64,000 bases of DNA from Gymnopilus junonius (GCA_015501075.1 JADNYJ010000013.1:186001-250000); one strand, 5' to 3'. Numbered from the stretch's first letter, positions 1 to 11,591 are shown. Notes: generated by a model from the sequence alone, not told the origin. Numbers and translations: made by a program.

Positions 1-1182
1 AAGCCCTATATGAGAAGGTGGCCGATGTCTTGAGCTCAGGAACGCTTGCCCTGGAAGCTAGGTATCGGCTTCTGAGGTTCTCTTTGGATACGTTTAATAA
101 ACATCAACTTATCCTTAAACCTTCGATAAACATTCGACCGTTCATTATGGATTTCCAGTTAGTGGCTATGAAATTTATCGTGAGGTGGCGAAGGAATTTT
201 TGGTCAGCCTGACAGACCGTGAGCACCACTGATAATCATTCTTTATCCTGACAACAACTAATCTGGGTATTTAGCCCTCATAAGTGTTTTGTCAGTGCCA
301 AAAGCTAACCTCAGGTCTATTGGCATAATACCACACTCTGACCACATATATTCTACATGGTATGACAATGACGTTCGGACCTTAGACGCGAAGACGGGAA
401 AACAGCTCAGTGTCATGCGGGAGCCCATCAAAGACGCAAGATATTCGCCTGATGGAAAGTATATTGCACTGGTCCTGGGCACTTTAAAAAACAAATCAAT
501 TACGATTCGGAAAATGGAAACTGGGAAACCAATAGGACGTCCTTTCGGACAAGACAAAGGAATGTTCTCTTCCATTGCCTTTTCTCCAGATGGAAGGCTC
601 TTGGCCTCCACATTGAATGACAGCGGAATACGGCTCTGGGATGTTGAAAGTCAGCAACAATTCGGGAACGTTTTGAAAACCTCTGCTTCTGTGAATTGCA
701 TTGCATTCTCCCCTAATGGCAGGTATTTGGTGGCGGGATTGGGTAATTGCGACGTTCAGATTTGGGATGTTGAACATGGGAAACAAATGCCAGGAATAGC
801 ACTGTCGGGACATACAGATCGCGTCCTCTCTGCGAAGTTCTCTTCAGATGGAAGGTATCTAGTCTCCGGCTCCTTGGATGGTACGATACGAATCTGGGAT
901 GCGGTGAAGGGAACGAGTGTTCGGGAACCACTTCGAGGACATGCCATGGGCGTTCGCGACGCGATGTTCTCTCCAGATGGCAAATATGTCATTTCGGCAT
1001 CTATGGACAGGACTGTTCAGGTATGGGATGCTACGACTGGTAAGCAAATGGGACAGCCATTGAAGGGACATAAGGGCTGGGTCCGTTCCGTTGCATTTTC
1101 GCATGACGGCGCGTACTTGATGTCGGGGTCAGATGATGGAACAATAAGGATATGGGATGCCAAAGCCGTAGCACCAGTTTAA
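1..1182 (+). CDS. WD40-repeat protein, C-terminal part (gene runs off the left edge)
   Basis: The 5' end lies outside the window. I read three exons: 3-91, 163-218 and 275-1182, joined across introns 92-162 (GTTTAA..TTAG) and 219-274 (GTGAGC..TTTAG, with a CTAAT branch-like site). Both joins keep the frame. No in-frame ATG exists between the upstream stop and the WD repeats, which supports splicing over an independent start. The first ~55 visible residues are helical and unrecognised. They are followed by about six to seven WD40 repeats with repeated FSPDGRYL and IRIWDA motifs, so the C-terminus is a beta-propeller or most of one. Repeats this regular, with tails like GTIRIWDA, are typical of fungal NACHT-WD40 (NLR-like) proteins, but no NTPase is visible here, so that assignment is inference. 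It faces the minus-strand vWA gene across 222 bp (convergent). WD40 call is secure; the biological role is not. Confidence 0.85.
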
Positions 1183-1404
1183 GATATTATTAATACTCCT
1201 TTCTTACGAATTATCATTGAATAATGTGCTTGCGTTGGTTCAGAACTTTGAGTTATTGGTATTCTTAAAGAATCATACATATCGGAGCGACCTACTAATG
1301 AAGTGGCAATAGAAAAACTTTCAGATCGAGCGGAAACATAAGGATGAGGCGTGGGAAATGGCCAGTAAGTCATCCAGGACGACGCTGACGATTCGATTTC
1401 CTCC

Positions 1405-3009
1405 TTAATCATCGCCTCTGGTCATGATAGGCGACGCAAGCAATCTGAGCAGCCAATTTTCCAGCGCCCTCTCGTTGTCCTTGAACTCTTTGAACTTGGT
1501 ATCCAGCTGGCCGGCCGTGACGTAAATGACATCCTTGATCTTGTCCTCCTCTCGCAACTCGAGGAGAAACTTCTCAGCTTCCTCATCAGTTCCTACCTGG
1601 TTGATGCAGAACATAACTGAGGATTCGTCGTATCCCTTCTCATCAAGCCTCTTCTTGCACTCTACGATCTCGTCGCGAAGGGTCTGACGATCTTCTCCGC
1701 CGGGAACTCCGTCCGTAATGATGCATATCAAAAGAGGACGCCTGAATGGTATAGGTGTGCTGGCAGTGTTGGGCTTGTCAATTAGGTCGTAAACGAGAGG
1801 CTGCAGGATTTTTCTTCGGAGATTAGTTCCAATCTTGGTCCCTCCTGAGGGTTTGGCGTCTGTCATGGCTTGGCGTATCTGGTCAGCCGTTAACGTTGAG
1901 GAAAAGTCTTTGTTGATGAAGCGTAGGTCCACGCCAGCCATGTCGTCTGGGACGATCTTGGTAGCAATGGCGGCAATGCGCGTGACGAGCTCTTTCTGGT
2001 AGAAATACCTGTCTTCTCTCTTCGTATTGTTGTTCGGCGACATGGAACCGCTGTCGTCGCAGTAGATGACTGGGTGATAGAGGGAGAGCTGGGTCAAGCG
2101 CTTGATATTTTCTGGTTTTCCGAGATCTGTATCTGGGTCACCCCGAAGTGCGTTGGCTTTCTCAGCTAGATTCGTAAGGAATGGATCGTTCGGCGCGAAA
2201 AACTTCCCAAATTTGCCCGACTTGACTTCATCATTTAGGAAGTTCTTGAAGTCATCAACGCTTTTGGGCTCGACTTTTTTCAAAACGTCCTGCGTCATTG
2301 TCTGTTAACATGTGGGTTATTATTTGAATGCAAATTGGTACCTTCGGGAGATCCTCTTCTTTGGGGCTGATATTGTAGAACTTCTTGGCCACGCCATCAC
2401 AACCCGGTTCAAGGTCTTGTTATTCACATAAGCGACGACCAGAAGCACGAATGAAACCACAAGCTCAATGAGGTTCTTCCAAGCTATGTCTCTATCTGCT
2501 TTTGTGACCAACCAATTTGACAGCCCTTGTTCGTCTGCCAGCTCTTTTGCACTCTTCTGTTGGTCGTAAAGTTTGACATCAGGCGAAGCGCCGCTGTCGA
2601 GAAGTTGCTGGATAACAACTTTGTCTTTGAGTTCCAGGATGGCGTTCATAAGAGGGGTGTTCTTGTCATCGTCGCATGCCTTGTTCAGGTCCGCCTTTGA
2701 CTTGGGACCGTTCTTCCCCGAAACAAGCTCGCGGATAATTGCGCAACGCGTGGCTGTTGAAGCCTTGGAGCGTGGATCTGTTGTCCAAAAGAGCGGCGTG
2801 CGATCAAAGTTCGATGCAATGTTCGCATTGGCACCGCAAGCAAGGAGGCTTTTGACGACATCGATATGTCCCCCAAGACAAGCAGCACATAGCGGAGTGA
2901 GTGCGATATTACCCCCAACCGCATCGAGGGACGATGGATCTCTCGACAAGTACTGTTTCAGCTCAGACAAAGAGAGATCATTGTTGTAGGCCTTATCTGG
3001 CAGGGACAT
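1405..3009 (-). CDS. Ankyrin repeat - TM - von Willebrand A domain protein (frame broken once)
   Basis: Two reading blocks appear to be one gene. Block 1 (ATG at 3009) has about four ankyrin repeats (TPLCAACLGGHIDVVKSLL, TPLMNA motifs), then a hydrophobic segment (LIELVVSFVLLVVAYV) near residue 175. Block 2 (to 1405) is a vWA domain with a complete MIDAS: DDSGSM, then GGTKIGT, then ITDGVP. Between them the good reading continues in another frame (DGVAKKFYNISPKEEDLPK) and joins block 2 in phase through a short intron, 2302-2341 (GTACCA..ACAG, 40 nt, unusually short). The frame change coincides with the C-run at 2403-2405; one extra base there restores continuity and aligns residue-for-residue with the ankyrin-TM module at 5.9-6.7 kb. 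vWA domains bind ligands through a metal ion; with a TM segment this protein is probably membrane-anchored. Alternative model: two separate genes, the ankyrin one ending at 2320. Confidence 0.75.
2403..2405 (-). other. Inferred 1-base deletion in ankyrin-vWA gene
   Basis: The run CCC (GGG in the sense strand) is where the ankyrin frame ends and the downstream frame starts. Adding one base makes the segment after the TM helix align without gaps to the paralogous module near 5.9 kb. Whether it is a sequencing error or a true mutation cannot be told from this sequence. Confidence 0.6.
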
Positions 3010-3762
3010 GGTTCTGTGCTTCAGGGTCGGTCAGCGTTAACACTCAAATACCTCATTGACTGATTTCTTACTGGATTTGCGCGATAGGACACAAAGGTTA
3101 GAAAGAGTCAATTAAGTTCCTATATGCCCATAGGCATTTTATGTGAAAGGTGAAAGAGTCTCGTACAATGGAATCCTCGAATCCTGACCGATCAACTCCG
3201 TTTAGTGGAAATCAGTGAATTCGGGTTCGAGATCCGGATGGGATTCATCATAACCGCTTGACATCCAGAAAGTCAGATTCAGTGTATAGAGTTATGTTCT
3301 AAAAGCTAATTATAATTAGTCGTCAGACTTCTGATATATGCACGCCAAGTGTCAGCTTCGTAGATATCAGCCTCACATCATCCTATCGTATTCATTCTTG
3401 AATTAGTGCACTCAACATGTCCTGGATAGTGCATCCGGCATTTTCAAGTGTCCGAAGTCCCAGGCAAGTCAAGTTGTCCTTGCATTCCGTCAAACGTCTG
3501 AAAGTCCGTGTTCTCTCACCGATTTTCCAATTCTAGGATTGTTGTATTTGTGGTTCGTCCCATAACAGCCCGGGCGTTCATCGGACTTATTTATTGACAG
3601 CTTTCAATAATCCAATCTCTTGTGAAATCTGGAGGCATCTTCATCCATAAATCCAGGGTAGTCTGCTCCCACTCTATTGACCTCACGGACAACTATTTTG
3701 GTTCTAACCAATATCAGCAATTGATCATTTTATCAGTGACTGAATTTACATGAACCTCATGA
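3010..3762. other. Intergenic, AT-rich, no gene seen
   Basis: About 750 bp between the start of the ankyrin-vWA gene and the end of the protease gene. Both neighbours are on the minus strand, so it should hold the promoter of the ankyrin-vWA gene and the 3' end of the protease gene. No open frame of note and no repeat seen. Confidence 0.5.
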
Positions 3763-5250
3763 CTATCGACGAAAAAATATCATAATCGAACAAATGAATG
3801 GAAATTTTGCTACGTAGTCATAACGAGCTTGTAGAACTTTCCCAAGTTTCTTAGTAACATGAAGGAATTACAGTAAGAGTTGAATTGATGCTTACCGGAT
3901 TTTTCCCCTTAGATGACATCAATGACACCTCTGCACTTTCAAACTGGGCGTCGTAAGTCTTGACACGATTACCCTCCATCCGTAACTGCACTCTCTTTGG
4001 GGCTCCGTTTTCTATAGTTCCTGTTTCTACTGCCAATATCACCCAGGCGCGCCTAGCTTCTTCAAGGTTCAAGAGCAAACATCCTTTGCCATTCAAATTC
4101 TCGCTCAGCTCTACACCTTGATATTTCGAAGCAGCGAGATTGAATTTGACCCATTTTCGTTGGCCTACCACTGACAGGATATAATAAACGTTTTGAGAGT
4201 CTACCTGTGCAAGCATCCAGTCGAATTTAGTACCCGAGTCCAGCCTAACACGCCCAAAATCGCTATTGGTCTGAAAGTTGAGAAAGAGCTTTCGACCTGC
4301 TGCGCGGTAGGTGGAGCTTTTGTCAAGATCTTGCTGCCGAACCTGTATTTGTATGCCTTTGAGCAACAGTTTTGAATCCAACCACTCAAAGACGTCACGA
4401 AGGAGGTCCACTGTGAGTAGAGCGCCTCGACTGCCATTTCTGGGATTATCTGGATCCTCTGGACCGTTGTTGCTGTTGTGAAGAAATCAGCATCGTATAA
4501 TTTAATAGAATAGGGAGTGGACTTACTGAACGGCGACCACGGTCGGGTAGCCTTTATATTCGACCCAGACTGGAGAGCCGCTTATACCTACTTCTGTCTT
4601 GGCTCTATATTCCACATAATCGCCGTGATAAATTAGTTTGGCGGCAGAAGACGTGACTGGGCGTAGAGTCTTCATCATGGTCGTCCTAAAACCGCTAACG
4701 TGAACATTTCCTTCGAAAGAGCTGCGGAGTGCAAGCTTTACGCTGAATGCAAACCCTCGCGGCTCACCCAACTTTCGGGGAATACAAATAGCGGCGTAAT
4801 CTCCTACTGGGACGCCCTTCATGTACGCTGAGCATATATGCACATCATTCGATTTATCAGTGTTGTCAATGTCGAGGGTGATGATTGCCTGGGGCACTGT
4901 GCCGTTGGCATATCTGACTTTGGTGGGATCATTAGGGTCGGCTTCGAATGGATTATTGTACATGAGCTTGACATCGAATGAGCGTTTTCCTTCTGACATC
5001 ACGTTGTGGGCGGCGGTTAGGATGACATACTTGTCCATGAGGTTGGGAAGTCTAAGGAAAAATCCATTGCCTGTAAAAGATTCGGCCTTGCCATCAACAT
5101 TTCTCTTGAAGGTAAGTTTGACAACCCAGTTGTTTATTATGTCAAGGTCAATATATTCGAGACCAGGACCCCATCGTCGTCGTTGTCGTCCTGGATGAAC
5201 TTTCGACGGGACCACTCTGGATTTTCCCAAAGATCATACGGATTGTCCAT
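3763..5250 (-). CDS. Trypsin/V8-like serine protease with unknown C-terminal domain
   Basis: Start ATG at 5250 (MDNPYDLWENPEW). The catalytic triad of a chymotrypsin-fold (V8/glutamyl-endopeptidase-like) protease is visible: His in ILTAAHNV (about residue 82), Asp in VGDYAAI (about 151) and Ser in GISGSPV (about 224). Exon 1 is spliced to exon 2 across 4473-4526 (GTAAGT..CAACAG), giving the V8-like continuation VAVHNNGPE. Exon 2 encodes ~170 residues I do not recognise. A last intron at 3850-3895 (GTAAGC..CTAAG) leads to a short exon ending at 3763. The frame changes once, at 5169-5172 (CCCC). No signal peptide is evident, so it probably acts inside the cell. Trypsin-like domains occur as effector modules in fungal NLR-type systems, which fits the neighbours, but that role here is inference. 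Confidence 0.8.
5169..5172 (-). other. Inferred 1-base deletion in protease gene
   Basis: The ATG-initiated frame (ending in an acidic DDNDDDG stretch) and the frame carrying the protease fold meet at this C-run (GGGG in sense). One extra base joins them. The only start codon available to the protease frame on its own would be a TTG. Confidence 0.6.
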
Positions 5251-5878
5251 AATGGATACGCGTGTTGTGGAGATTTCAAATTGGAAATGGTTGGAGATTA
5301 AGACATCAGGGAGACTGAACAGGGGAAAAAGACATGTATTCGAGTATATTAAACCCTCTCGAAGTTGACCCCGTTCATGTGAGAATGAAAAGCGGCTAAA
5401 TCTTCGGCCGTTGTGAGAGAGTCCTTTGGCAGTGGATAAGTCAAATTTGGTCATGTCAATTATAGTATGATCGATGGTGCTGTACAAATCTTAGGATCCT
5501 GCATAGAGTACCACCAACTTCCGACTCCGTGTCATACCACACAGAATGGCGTAAACCCTATTACAAATAAATTAGAATAAACTTTGTTTCTTTGCGGTGC
5601 CACCCGGATTCGATTTGGTTTTGCTCAGCGATAATTATAATTCGAAAGGGCAGTGCACTCATGGACAATTTCAATTCTCTTGACTCGTAAGCTTCGAGTA
5701 CTATTCGTAATTTTAAAGCAGACTACAAATCAATTGCATTATCAGTATACTTGGCTTTTCTGATTGTATTACTCAGTGCTTCTCTGATGAAGTCGAGCTC
5801 TTGAGAGAGTCGCAGATGCTGCGTCTGCAAACGGTCTGTATATTTTATGTCAGCATTTCATAAATTTAAATACACGAA
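5251..5878 (-). other. Intergenic, with a possible terminal exon of the lectin-ankyrin gene
   Basis: Promoter side of the protease gene. At about 5,740-5,850 the minus strand carries a short open stretch reading RLQTQHLRLSQELDFIREAL, which looks like a real amphipathic or coiled-coil C-terminus. It lies behind a plausible intron, 5835-5886 (GTATTA..ATACAG with a GCTGAC branch-like site), but the literal splice gives another phase, so I do not assign it firmly. Confidence 0.35.
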
Positions 5879-7302
5879 TTAATACCTTTCATTTTTTTCG
5901 TTGTTAATATCATTCAACCTGCGAACGACTTGGTCGGCGAAGTCTTTGATCCTTTGGCTGCCAATGTACGAAATGATAAACATCACAAGTGCAACCATGA
6001 ATTCGATAATCTTCTTTTCAAATGGGTTTGACTCTGCTTCTTCTAGGGAGTTTGATAGGATCTTCCCCATTGGCGTACCCTCTGCAAGCGTAGCTACATT
6101 CTGGCCTATCAAGTCCTTTGCAGCTGGCGATGCGCCAAATTCCAACAGAATCTTGACAATGTCCTCATCAGCAATCAATATGACTGCGTTCATGAGCGGG
6201 GTAGTGAATCCGCTTTCGGCATAACATTCATCGACGTTGGCGCCGGCTTCTAGAAGAGCACGGACTATGGCGTGCCGGTCACGATCCTGTCTGGTTGAGG
6301 TGGCATAAAAAAGAGGGGTGCGTTTCTTTGGGGAGAGCGCGTTTGGATTGGCGTGGTAGAGAAGGAGAAGTTTTACAACCTCAAGTTGGCCCGTCATGCA
6401 AGCTGCTGCTAGTGGGGTCACAGATTGATCTCCACCTGGCATGTCCAAACAAGATGGATCGTCAGCAAGATAGCGCTTGAGGCGGTCCTCTGTAAGGGTA
6501 CCATCCCAAGCATCGCTTGCACAACCATCCACGCTGCGTCCGGATACAAATTTGCCATTTTTCACAAATCCTAGCTTCATCAGACGTCCATTATCGTTGA
6601 GTTGGAATAATGCATTCTTCACGTCCATCAAGTATAGGTCTTGTTCGCTCTTTCCGGTGTTGATAACTTTGAAAGCCTTGATCATGACATCGAATTTATG
6701 CTTGGCAATCGTATTGTCGGTCCAGAGCCCATTTTCTCTTGATACCCGATGTATGGACCATCCTTGGTTGAGAAATAGTAAATATGCAGAGTATTGCTAA
6801 CGAATAAAATCACCAGGGGCGTCCCGAGGAGAGGTGAAACAGGAAGAATGGCAGAGGTCCATGAATTGTCGAGATAAACAAGGCGCTGAGATGGGTCCTG
6901 GAAGACCATATGAACCTGCGAGCTGGAATCGAGGGTTGCAGCAAGTTTGCCATCACCGTGGACAGGGAAAGCGGGGATTTTTCCTTGGTTGCTTTCCTGA
7001 GGTTCAACCCATTCACCTTCTTCATCATCATATATGGAGGCTCCCAGAGTTGATGATGGTGTTATATAAATGATTGTCGGACTGCTGGGTTTGTCGAGAT
7101 AGACCGCTGTGGAATTTGGGCGAACTGCACTGGTTACAAGTTCTTCCCTGAATAGAGAATTGCCTGTCCAGCGCTGGAATTGGAGAGACGACTCTTGCGT
7201 GTCAATGTAGAGAAGATACTTCTGTTTTTCATCCTGGCTATATGCATGTCCCGCAGCTAAGAGATAGGACGAGATGTCCTGTAAGGGTGGTGCTTGGGTC
7301 AT
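5879..7302 (-). CDS. Beta-propeller lectin-like - ankyrin - TM protein (frame broken once)
   Basis: ATG at 7302 (MTQAPPLQDISSYLLAAG). The first ~250 residues show repeated beta-strand blades with the pattern IYDDEEGEWV and ENGLWTD, resembling the fucose-specific (AAL-type) fungal lectin propeller; sugar-binding residues were not verified. The frame shifts near the C-run 6745-6747, after which the propeller continues (NALFQLNDNGRLMKLG), followed by about four ankyrin repeats (TPLAAACMTGQLEVVKLLL, TTPLMNAV) and a hydrophobic helix (IIEFMVALVMFIISYIG) near the C-terminus. The ankyrin-TM part is homologous to that of the ankyrin-vWA gene at 2.4-3.0 kb; the propeller is homologous to the gene at 7.9-8.8 kb. 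Likely a membrane-tethered recognition protein. The 3' end may extend through one more intron. Confidence 0.7.
6745..6747 (-). other. Inferred 1-base deletion in lectin-ankyrin gene
   Basis: Frame 1 carries the propeller up to here (STKDGPYIG). The next blade (VSRENGLWTDNTIAKHKF) is in another frame and aligns with FQGPDGTWEDEVAIKHEF of the neighbouring propeller gene. Adding one C to CCC links them. Confidence 0.6.
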
Positions 7303-7906
7303 TGAGAGTCAAGATAGGTATGTGTAAATGGGTGGACGTATTCCTCGACCTTTGGTTGGGTGTGTCAAATACAATGGATAGAGTTTTGGGGTGAATACAT
7401 AGAACGACTTGAGCCACTTGTACGGCTCGATCTTTCAAAACGTCTATCCATTTTACACACCAGATCTTTCTAACGCTAACCCGATCTTTGGTTATTTTTA
7501 ACTTCAAGTTTGTATTCTCATGCAGCTGAGAATCCTAGACATCCGGGGTCTAATTTGATATTGAAGAGGAAGGAGCTTAGTGAACGCACTTACCACGTTT
7601 CTGGAATGAACCAAATCTTGCATTGATATCAGATCCCGCTATAAAAGTTATCATCAGGGATGGCCAGAGTAGACGCTGCACGTAGTCTCGTACCAAACTT
7701 CACGTGGTGGAATTTCTTGCTTAGCTGAGCCTAACGCTGCACGTGTGATTCATGGCCTGATTCCAATTCTGGTTATGAATCGCCTGTGAATCGTTTTTGA
7801 ATCTCGCTTTACTTTGACCGCCCTGATTATTGTGAGAGGTGGAGCTCCTGAAATCCCACAGTTGCCCAAGTGTATATGGAAACATATTTTTGTCGACCCA
7901 CGCATA
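7303..7906. other. Intergenic region, nothing recognised
   Basis: About 600 bp between two minus-strand propeller genes. It should contain the promoter of the lectin-ankyrin gene and the 3' UTR of the propeller gene. No coding signal or repeat seen. Confidence 0.5.
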
Positions 7907-8817
7907 TCAAGAGAACAGTACTAGTACATACATACAATTGAAGCCTGACTGAATAATAGCGAGCCTTTGATCTATCGTTCTATTCACGCCATCGATAGCG
8001 AACGTGCTTCCCCTTAGCGGTGACTTTCTTATATAACTCCCATTTCTGTAATATTCTATAGTGATACTGGCCTGCTCAGATGTTGCCGCAACAAATTTGC
8101 CGTCTTGAACAGTGCCGAGTTTCAGGGATTTCGCTCCACCTGCGCTGACCTTGAGCAGTTCATTACCGCCGTTCAGCAAAAAAATCTCTTGATTACCTAG
8201 GCAGAATGCCTTGGTGTCTTCCTTGAATTCGTGCTTGATTGCTACCTCGTCTTCCCAAGTGCCGTCAGGGCCCTGAAATGATGAATGGATAAAATTGTCG
8301 CTGGCCGAGATATAGAGGACCTCCAAATCGGTCTCGGAAACTAAGATATAGATCGGAGTACCGATAACAGCGTTCACAGGGAGGGTAGTAGACTTGAATG
8401 CCTCGTCAAGGCATATCAATTGGCCTGTGGGATTCTGAAAAAATATGAAGTTTTGACCTTTGGCGTCCTTTGCTGCGGCGATCTTGCCATTGGGATGGAT
8501 GCTGTAGGTGGAAATGGGACTGTCGTTGGATAGGACCCATTCACCTTCATCGTCATCGTAAGTATAGGCGCTGAGCTTGGAGGAGGAAGTGACGGCAATA
8601 ACGAGTTCACCAGTGGGGGTGATAATGTAAGCGGCTGTGGAATACGGCGAACAGAGTCGACGAGGAGTTTATCATCGACCAAGGTACCTTCTTTCCATTG
8701 TTGTAAGCTCAGAGATGACTCTTTCGGGTCAACTGAGAGTAGATATTCAGTAGCTGCATCAGGTCCCACTGCAGCACCTGCAGCGAGGACTCTACGAGTG
8801 AGGTCGGCGAGGGACAT
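7907..8817 (-). CDS. Beta-propeller lectin-like protein without ankyrin repeats (frame broken once)
   Basis: The start is placed at the ATG at 8817 (MSLADLTRRVLAAGAA) because it aligns with the start of the lectin-ankyrin paralogue (SSYLLAAG); an in-frame ATG at 8865 is possible. Residues align along the whole propeller of the neighbour: YLLSVDPKESSLSLQQW with YLLYIDTQESSLQFQRW, and AYTYDDDEGEWV with SIYDDEEGEWV. The frame changes at 8646-8647, where one more base makes VRPYSTAAYI, matching VRPNSTAVYL. About 300 residues in all, the size of a single six-bladed fucose-lectin-type propeller. It ends after the propeller, with no ankyrin or TM segment, so it is probably soluble. Call as AAL-like lectin rests on blade pattern only. 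Confidence 0.65.
8646..8647 (-). other. Inferred 1-base deletion in propeller gene
   Basis: Sense strand CGCCG would need to be CGCCCG to keep the frame seen in the paralogue. After this point the paralogue-matching frame runs on to the stop at 7907. Confidence 0.6.
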
Positions 8818-11591
8818 GGTACTTGTGATGCTGAATTCTTGCTGAGGCGGTAAGTTTGCATTCAAGCCTTACATTGCTTCTGATATATATAATTCTTGAG
8901 AAGAATAATCCAATCAGATACGTGGATGAAAGCTCTTCGTGATTCGTTAACCTCAATCATCTAAATAAATCCACAATTCAGTACATATCTCACTCCGAGA
9001 AAGGTGGAATTTACACACACCTTTAACATCCGTCCAAAATAGGTTTTTCTAGACTCTGAGGTACCCTATAGGGGAATGCGACTTGGTTGAATATGCTTGT
9101 CGACCCGACATGTGCCCCTATGTCTGGGCTATTTGTTATCGCTCTCACTCCCATGCAGACTCGGGATGACTCGCAAGGTCAGGCGTCCAAATTATTAATG
9201 CCGATGGGAGGATCCATCCATTTATGACAATCCGCGCCAACTCGTTACCCACGAAGCTCGGCAGGATGCTAAATTCGGATAGAAGCGCCCAACCCAAATA
9301 TAGAAATGCCTGAACTGAGCGCTAACAGGCAAGCATGTTATCCGACTATATCAACCACCGGTGAAGCACTCACGAGAAGTTTCATTAACAGGTAATATGA
9401 TCGGCCACCGCTGCGGACCAAATTTAGAATCCTACCAGTGTCAGCAGGTCAGGTAGCTTCCTGGGATAAGGTCTAACTAGTCGTCTCCAAGGTTCACGCA
9501 TTGGATTTCATTTGTCACGAAATCCTGTCCCAAAAGATCCTCCCGAGAGAGGAGTTGAAACCTTGTAAGAGATGGTTGTGAGACCGTAGATGACGTTTCT
9601 CCGATATCATACCTTCAATAGCCTTGATATCGATCGGTGTCTCTCAGCATCGTGGTAAGTAGCACCTAGCCGTTGACGTACGGACGTCCTTGAGAAGAAC
9701 CCAAATATTTCAGATCTGGCCATTCCAGTTATACTTACTGATGCCTAGTCCGATAATGGCTTTCCATCGTGACTTGTACATCCTCTCCAGGGCATAGACC
9801 AACTCGAGCACCTTCAGGGTAAATTTAATAATCTGCTTTCGGAGGAGTCAGTATAGAATATTTACACGAAATCGAAGGCAAACCAGAAATTGCTAATTCT
9901 AGAACTGCTGGCCGTTCTCCGTGGTTTCACAGGTTCTTCAGAAAGTATGGAGATTGGGAGGGAGAATCAGTGAAATTTTCTTGGCAGCGTTGATCCAGTG
10001 AGCCCTGTACAATCAACTCTGACTCAAGAGTTCCGACTCTCATGGCTATTTGGAACATTGCTTTCTTTTGCCACATTTTGATTGAAATCGATCATCGATG
10101 GGTCCTATAGCTGCCAACAATGTGAGATCGATGACTCACCTATGCACGCTAAACCAACCGTTGTACAACCTTATTTACTTCACATCTGAACCCGGGTCTC
10201 CATCGAGTACGCGGCTGAAATAATATCCAGCTGCTTGGGCTGATCAAAATAATTACATTTAGAACGGTCCCTAGAAGTCACAGAGGCTGGGAAGTCATGG
10301 AAATCTGTTCTAATGGGGTCTGCTTACCGGACGTAACGTACCTGTCGGATAAAAACACGTACCCTTCATCCACCCAACGAGCCCGTTCCATCTATAAGGG
10401 AGTGGGGTGGCCTTTGACAAGTTCCAAGCAATGGGGCGACTCGGACATTATTATTACATAACCAATCAGCGGCTGAAGCCGGCAAGCTAAACAGATCACT
10501 AAATTTTCTTCGTTCCCTCCACTATAGTCCAACGCACCGCCTGTAATATATCCAAATCTCGACATGACTCTTCTTCTGCTCTAAGTGGGGCAGTAACATC
10601 GTTGAGCGAATATTGGGCGCTGTTCCCGGCGTTGGAACTTAGGCTTGGAAAGTGTAGGTAGATGGTCACCGGCCTGGGCAGGTATGTACGATTGTCCTCT
10701 TTCCTCTCGGGCTCCCATGTACATTTGTCTAACAAAGTTATTACCTCCACAGATAGTGTGAAGTTCCTCTGACTTCCCCCCCGTTTCATGTTTTCTGTTT
10801 CCCTTGCAAGGATAAGCTGTACACGTAGTAAGCAACTGCAAACTATACTTCCGACTCGTCTCGCACCCACCTTCAACTTCACAGAGAAGGCAGATGCTGA
10901 ACCGCTGTACATTCTCCATTTGGGAATTATCTCTGAGCAGCTCCCGTCTTCAATTGTCAATGCTTCTCACTCTGGGGTGACACGTTATTCGCATGCCAGC
11001 TCTCCTGTGGTATTTAGGTATTACGGTTAACGGCAACTTGATGAGATTGATTTCTCTCGCCCCACTTTCCTGCTAACGAATCGCCACCTCCCTCCGCATT
11101 CGTACATACTACAACTGAAAATGACTTGATCGACGTACGCTGCAGTCTCTGGTGCAGAGCGCCCGCGATGTATATATAATGTGTGTCCAACTTGAATTTG
11201 TAGTAAACATCTTATCTCATAATTATAAATGTTCATTTGAATTTTTACCTGGTCCGCAAATTCTCCCCGTTCTGAGCCTCCTGCTTGCAGAAGGTGGCTT
11301 CACTTTCAAGGCGTCGTCGAGATCTCCTCCAGACCCAATCTAGAAAGCCGATCCTTTTATATTATCTCCGCTTATATGTCATTTCGGCATCTCGCGAGTC
11401 TGCATAATAGCAGTCACAATGATCATGATCAATGATAATAAGATAACTCCTTCGCCCTCCCCATCTGATTCCTGGACTTGAAAGCTGGCGCTCTAAATGT
11501 ACGACTTGGGTTTAATATTAACTATGGCTTTGCTTAATCTTTTCGACCTTCATTCGAACTACACGAAGTAATCAAATTTCCATTCTTCGGT
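8818..11591. other. Gene-poor stretch of 2.8 kb
   Basis: Upstream of the propeller gene and of the divergent F-box gene. Short open frames on the minus strand at 10.5-10.96 kb, with a possible intron near 10.8 kb, have no recognisable domain and no paralogue in the window. I could not support a gene here. Confidence 0.45.

Noticed and set aside
1..1182. WD40 gene starting at 289 as a complete small protein
   Set aside because: The codon there is TTG, no ATG precedes the repeats in frame, and two good introns link it in frame to upstream coding sequence.
3220..3240. GGGTTCGAGATCC, resembling a tRNA T-loop/B box
   Set aside because: No matching A box, anticodon stem or acceptor stem within 60-90 bp upstream.
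10499..11030. Overlapping open frames on both strands as a possible gene
   Set aside because: No domain, no paralogue in the window and no consistent splice model; composition does not favour either strand.
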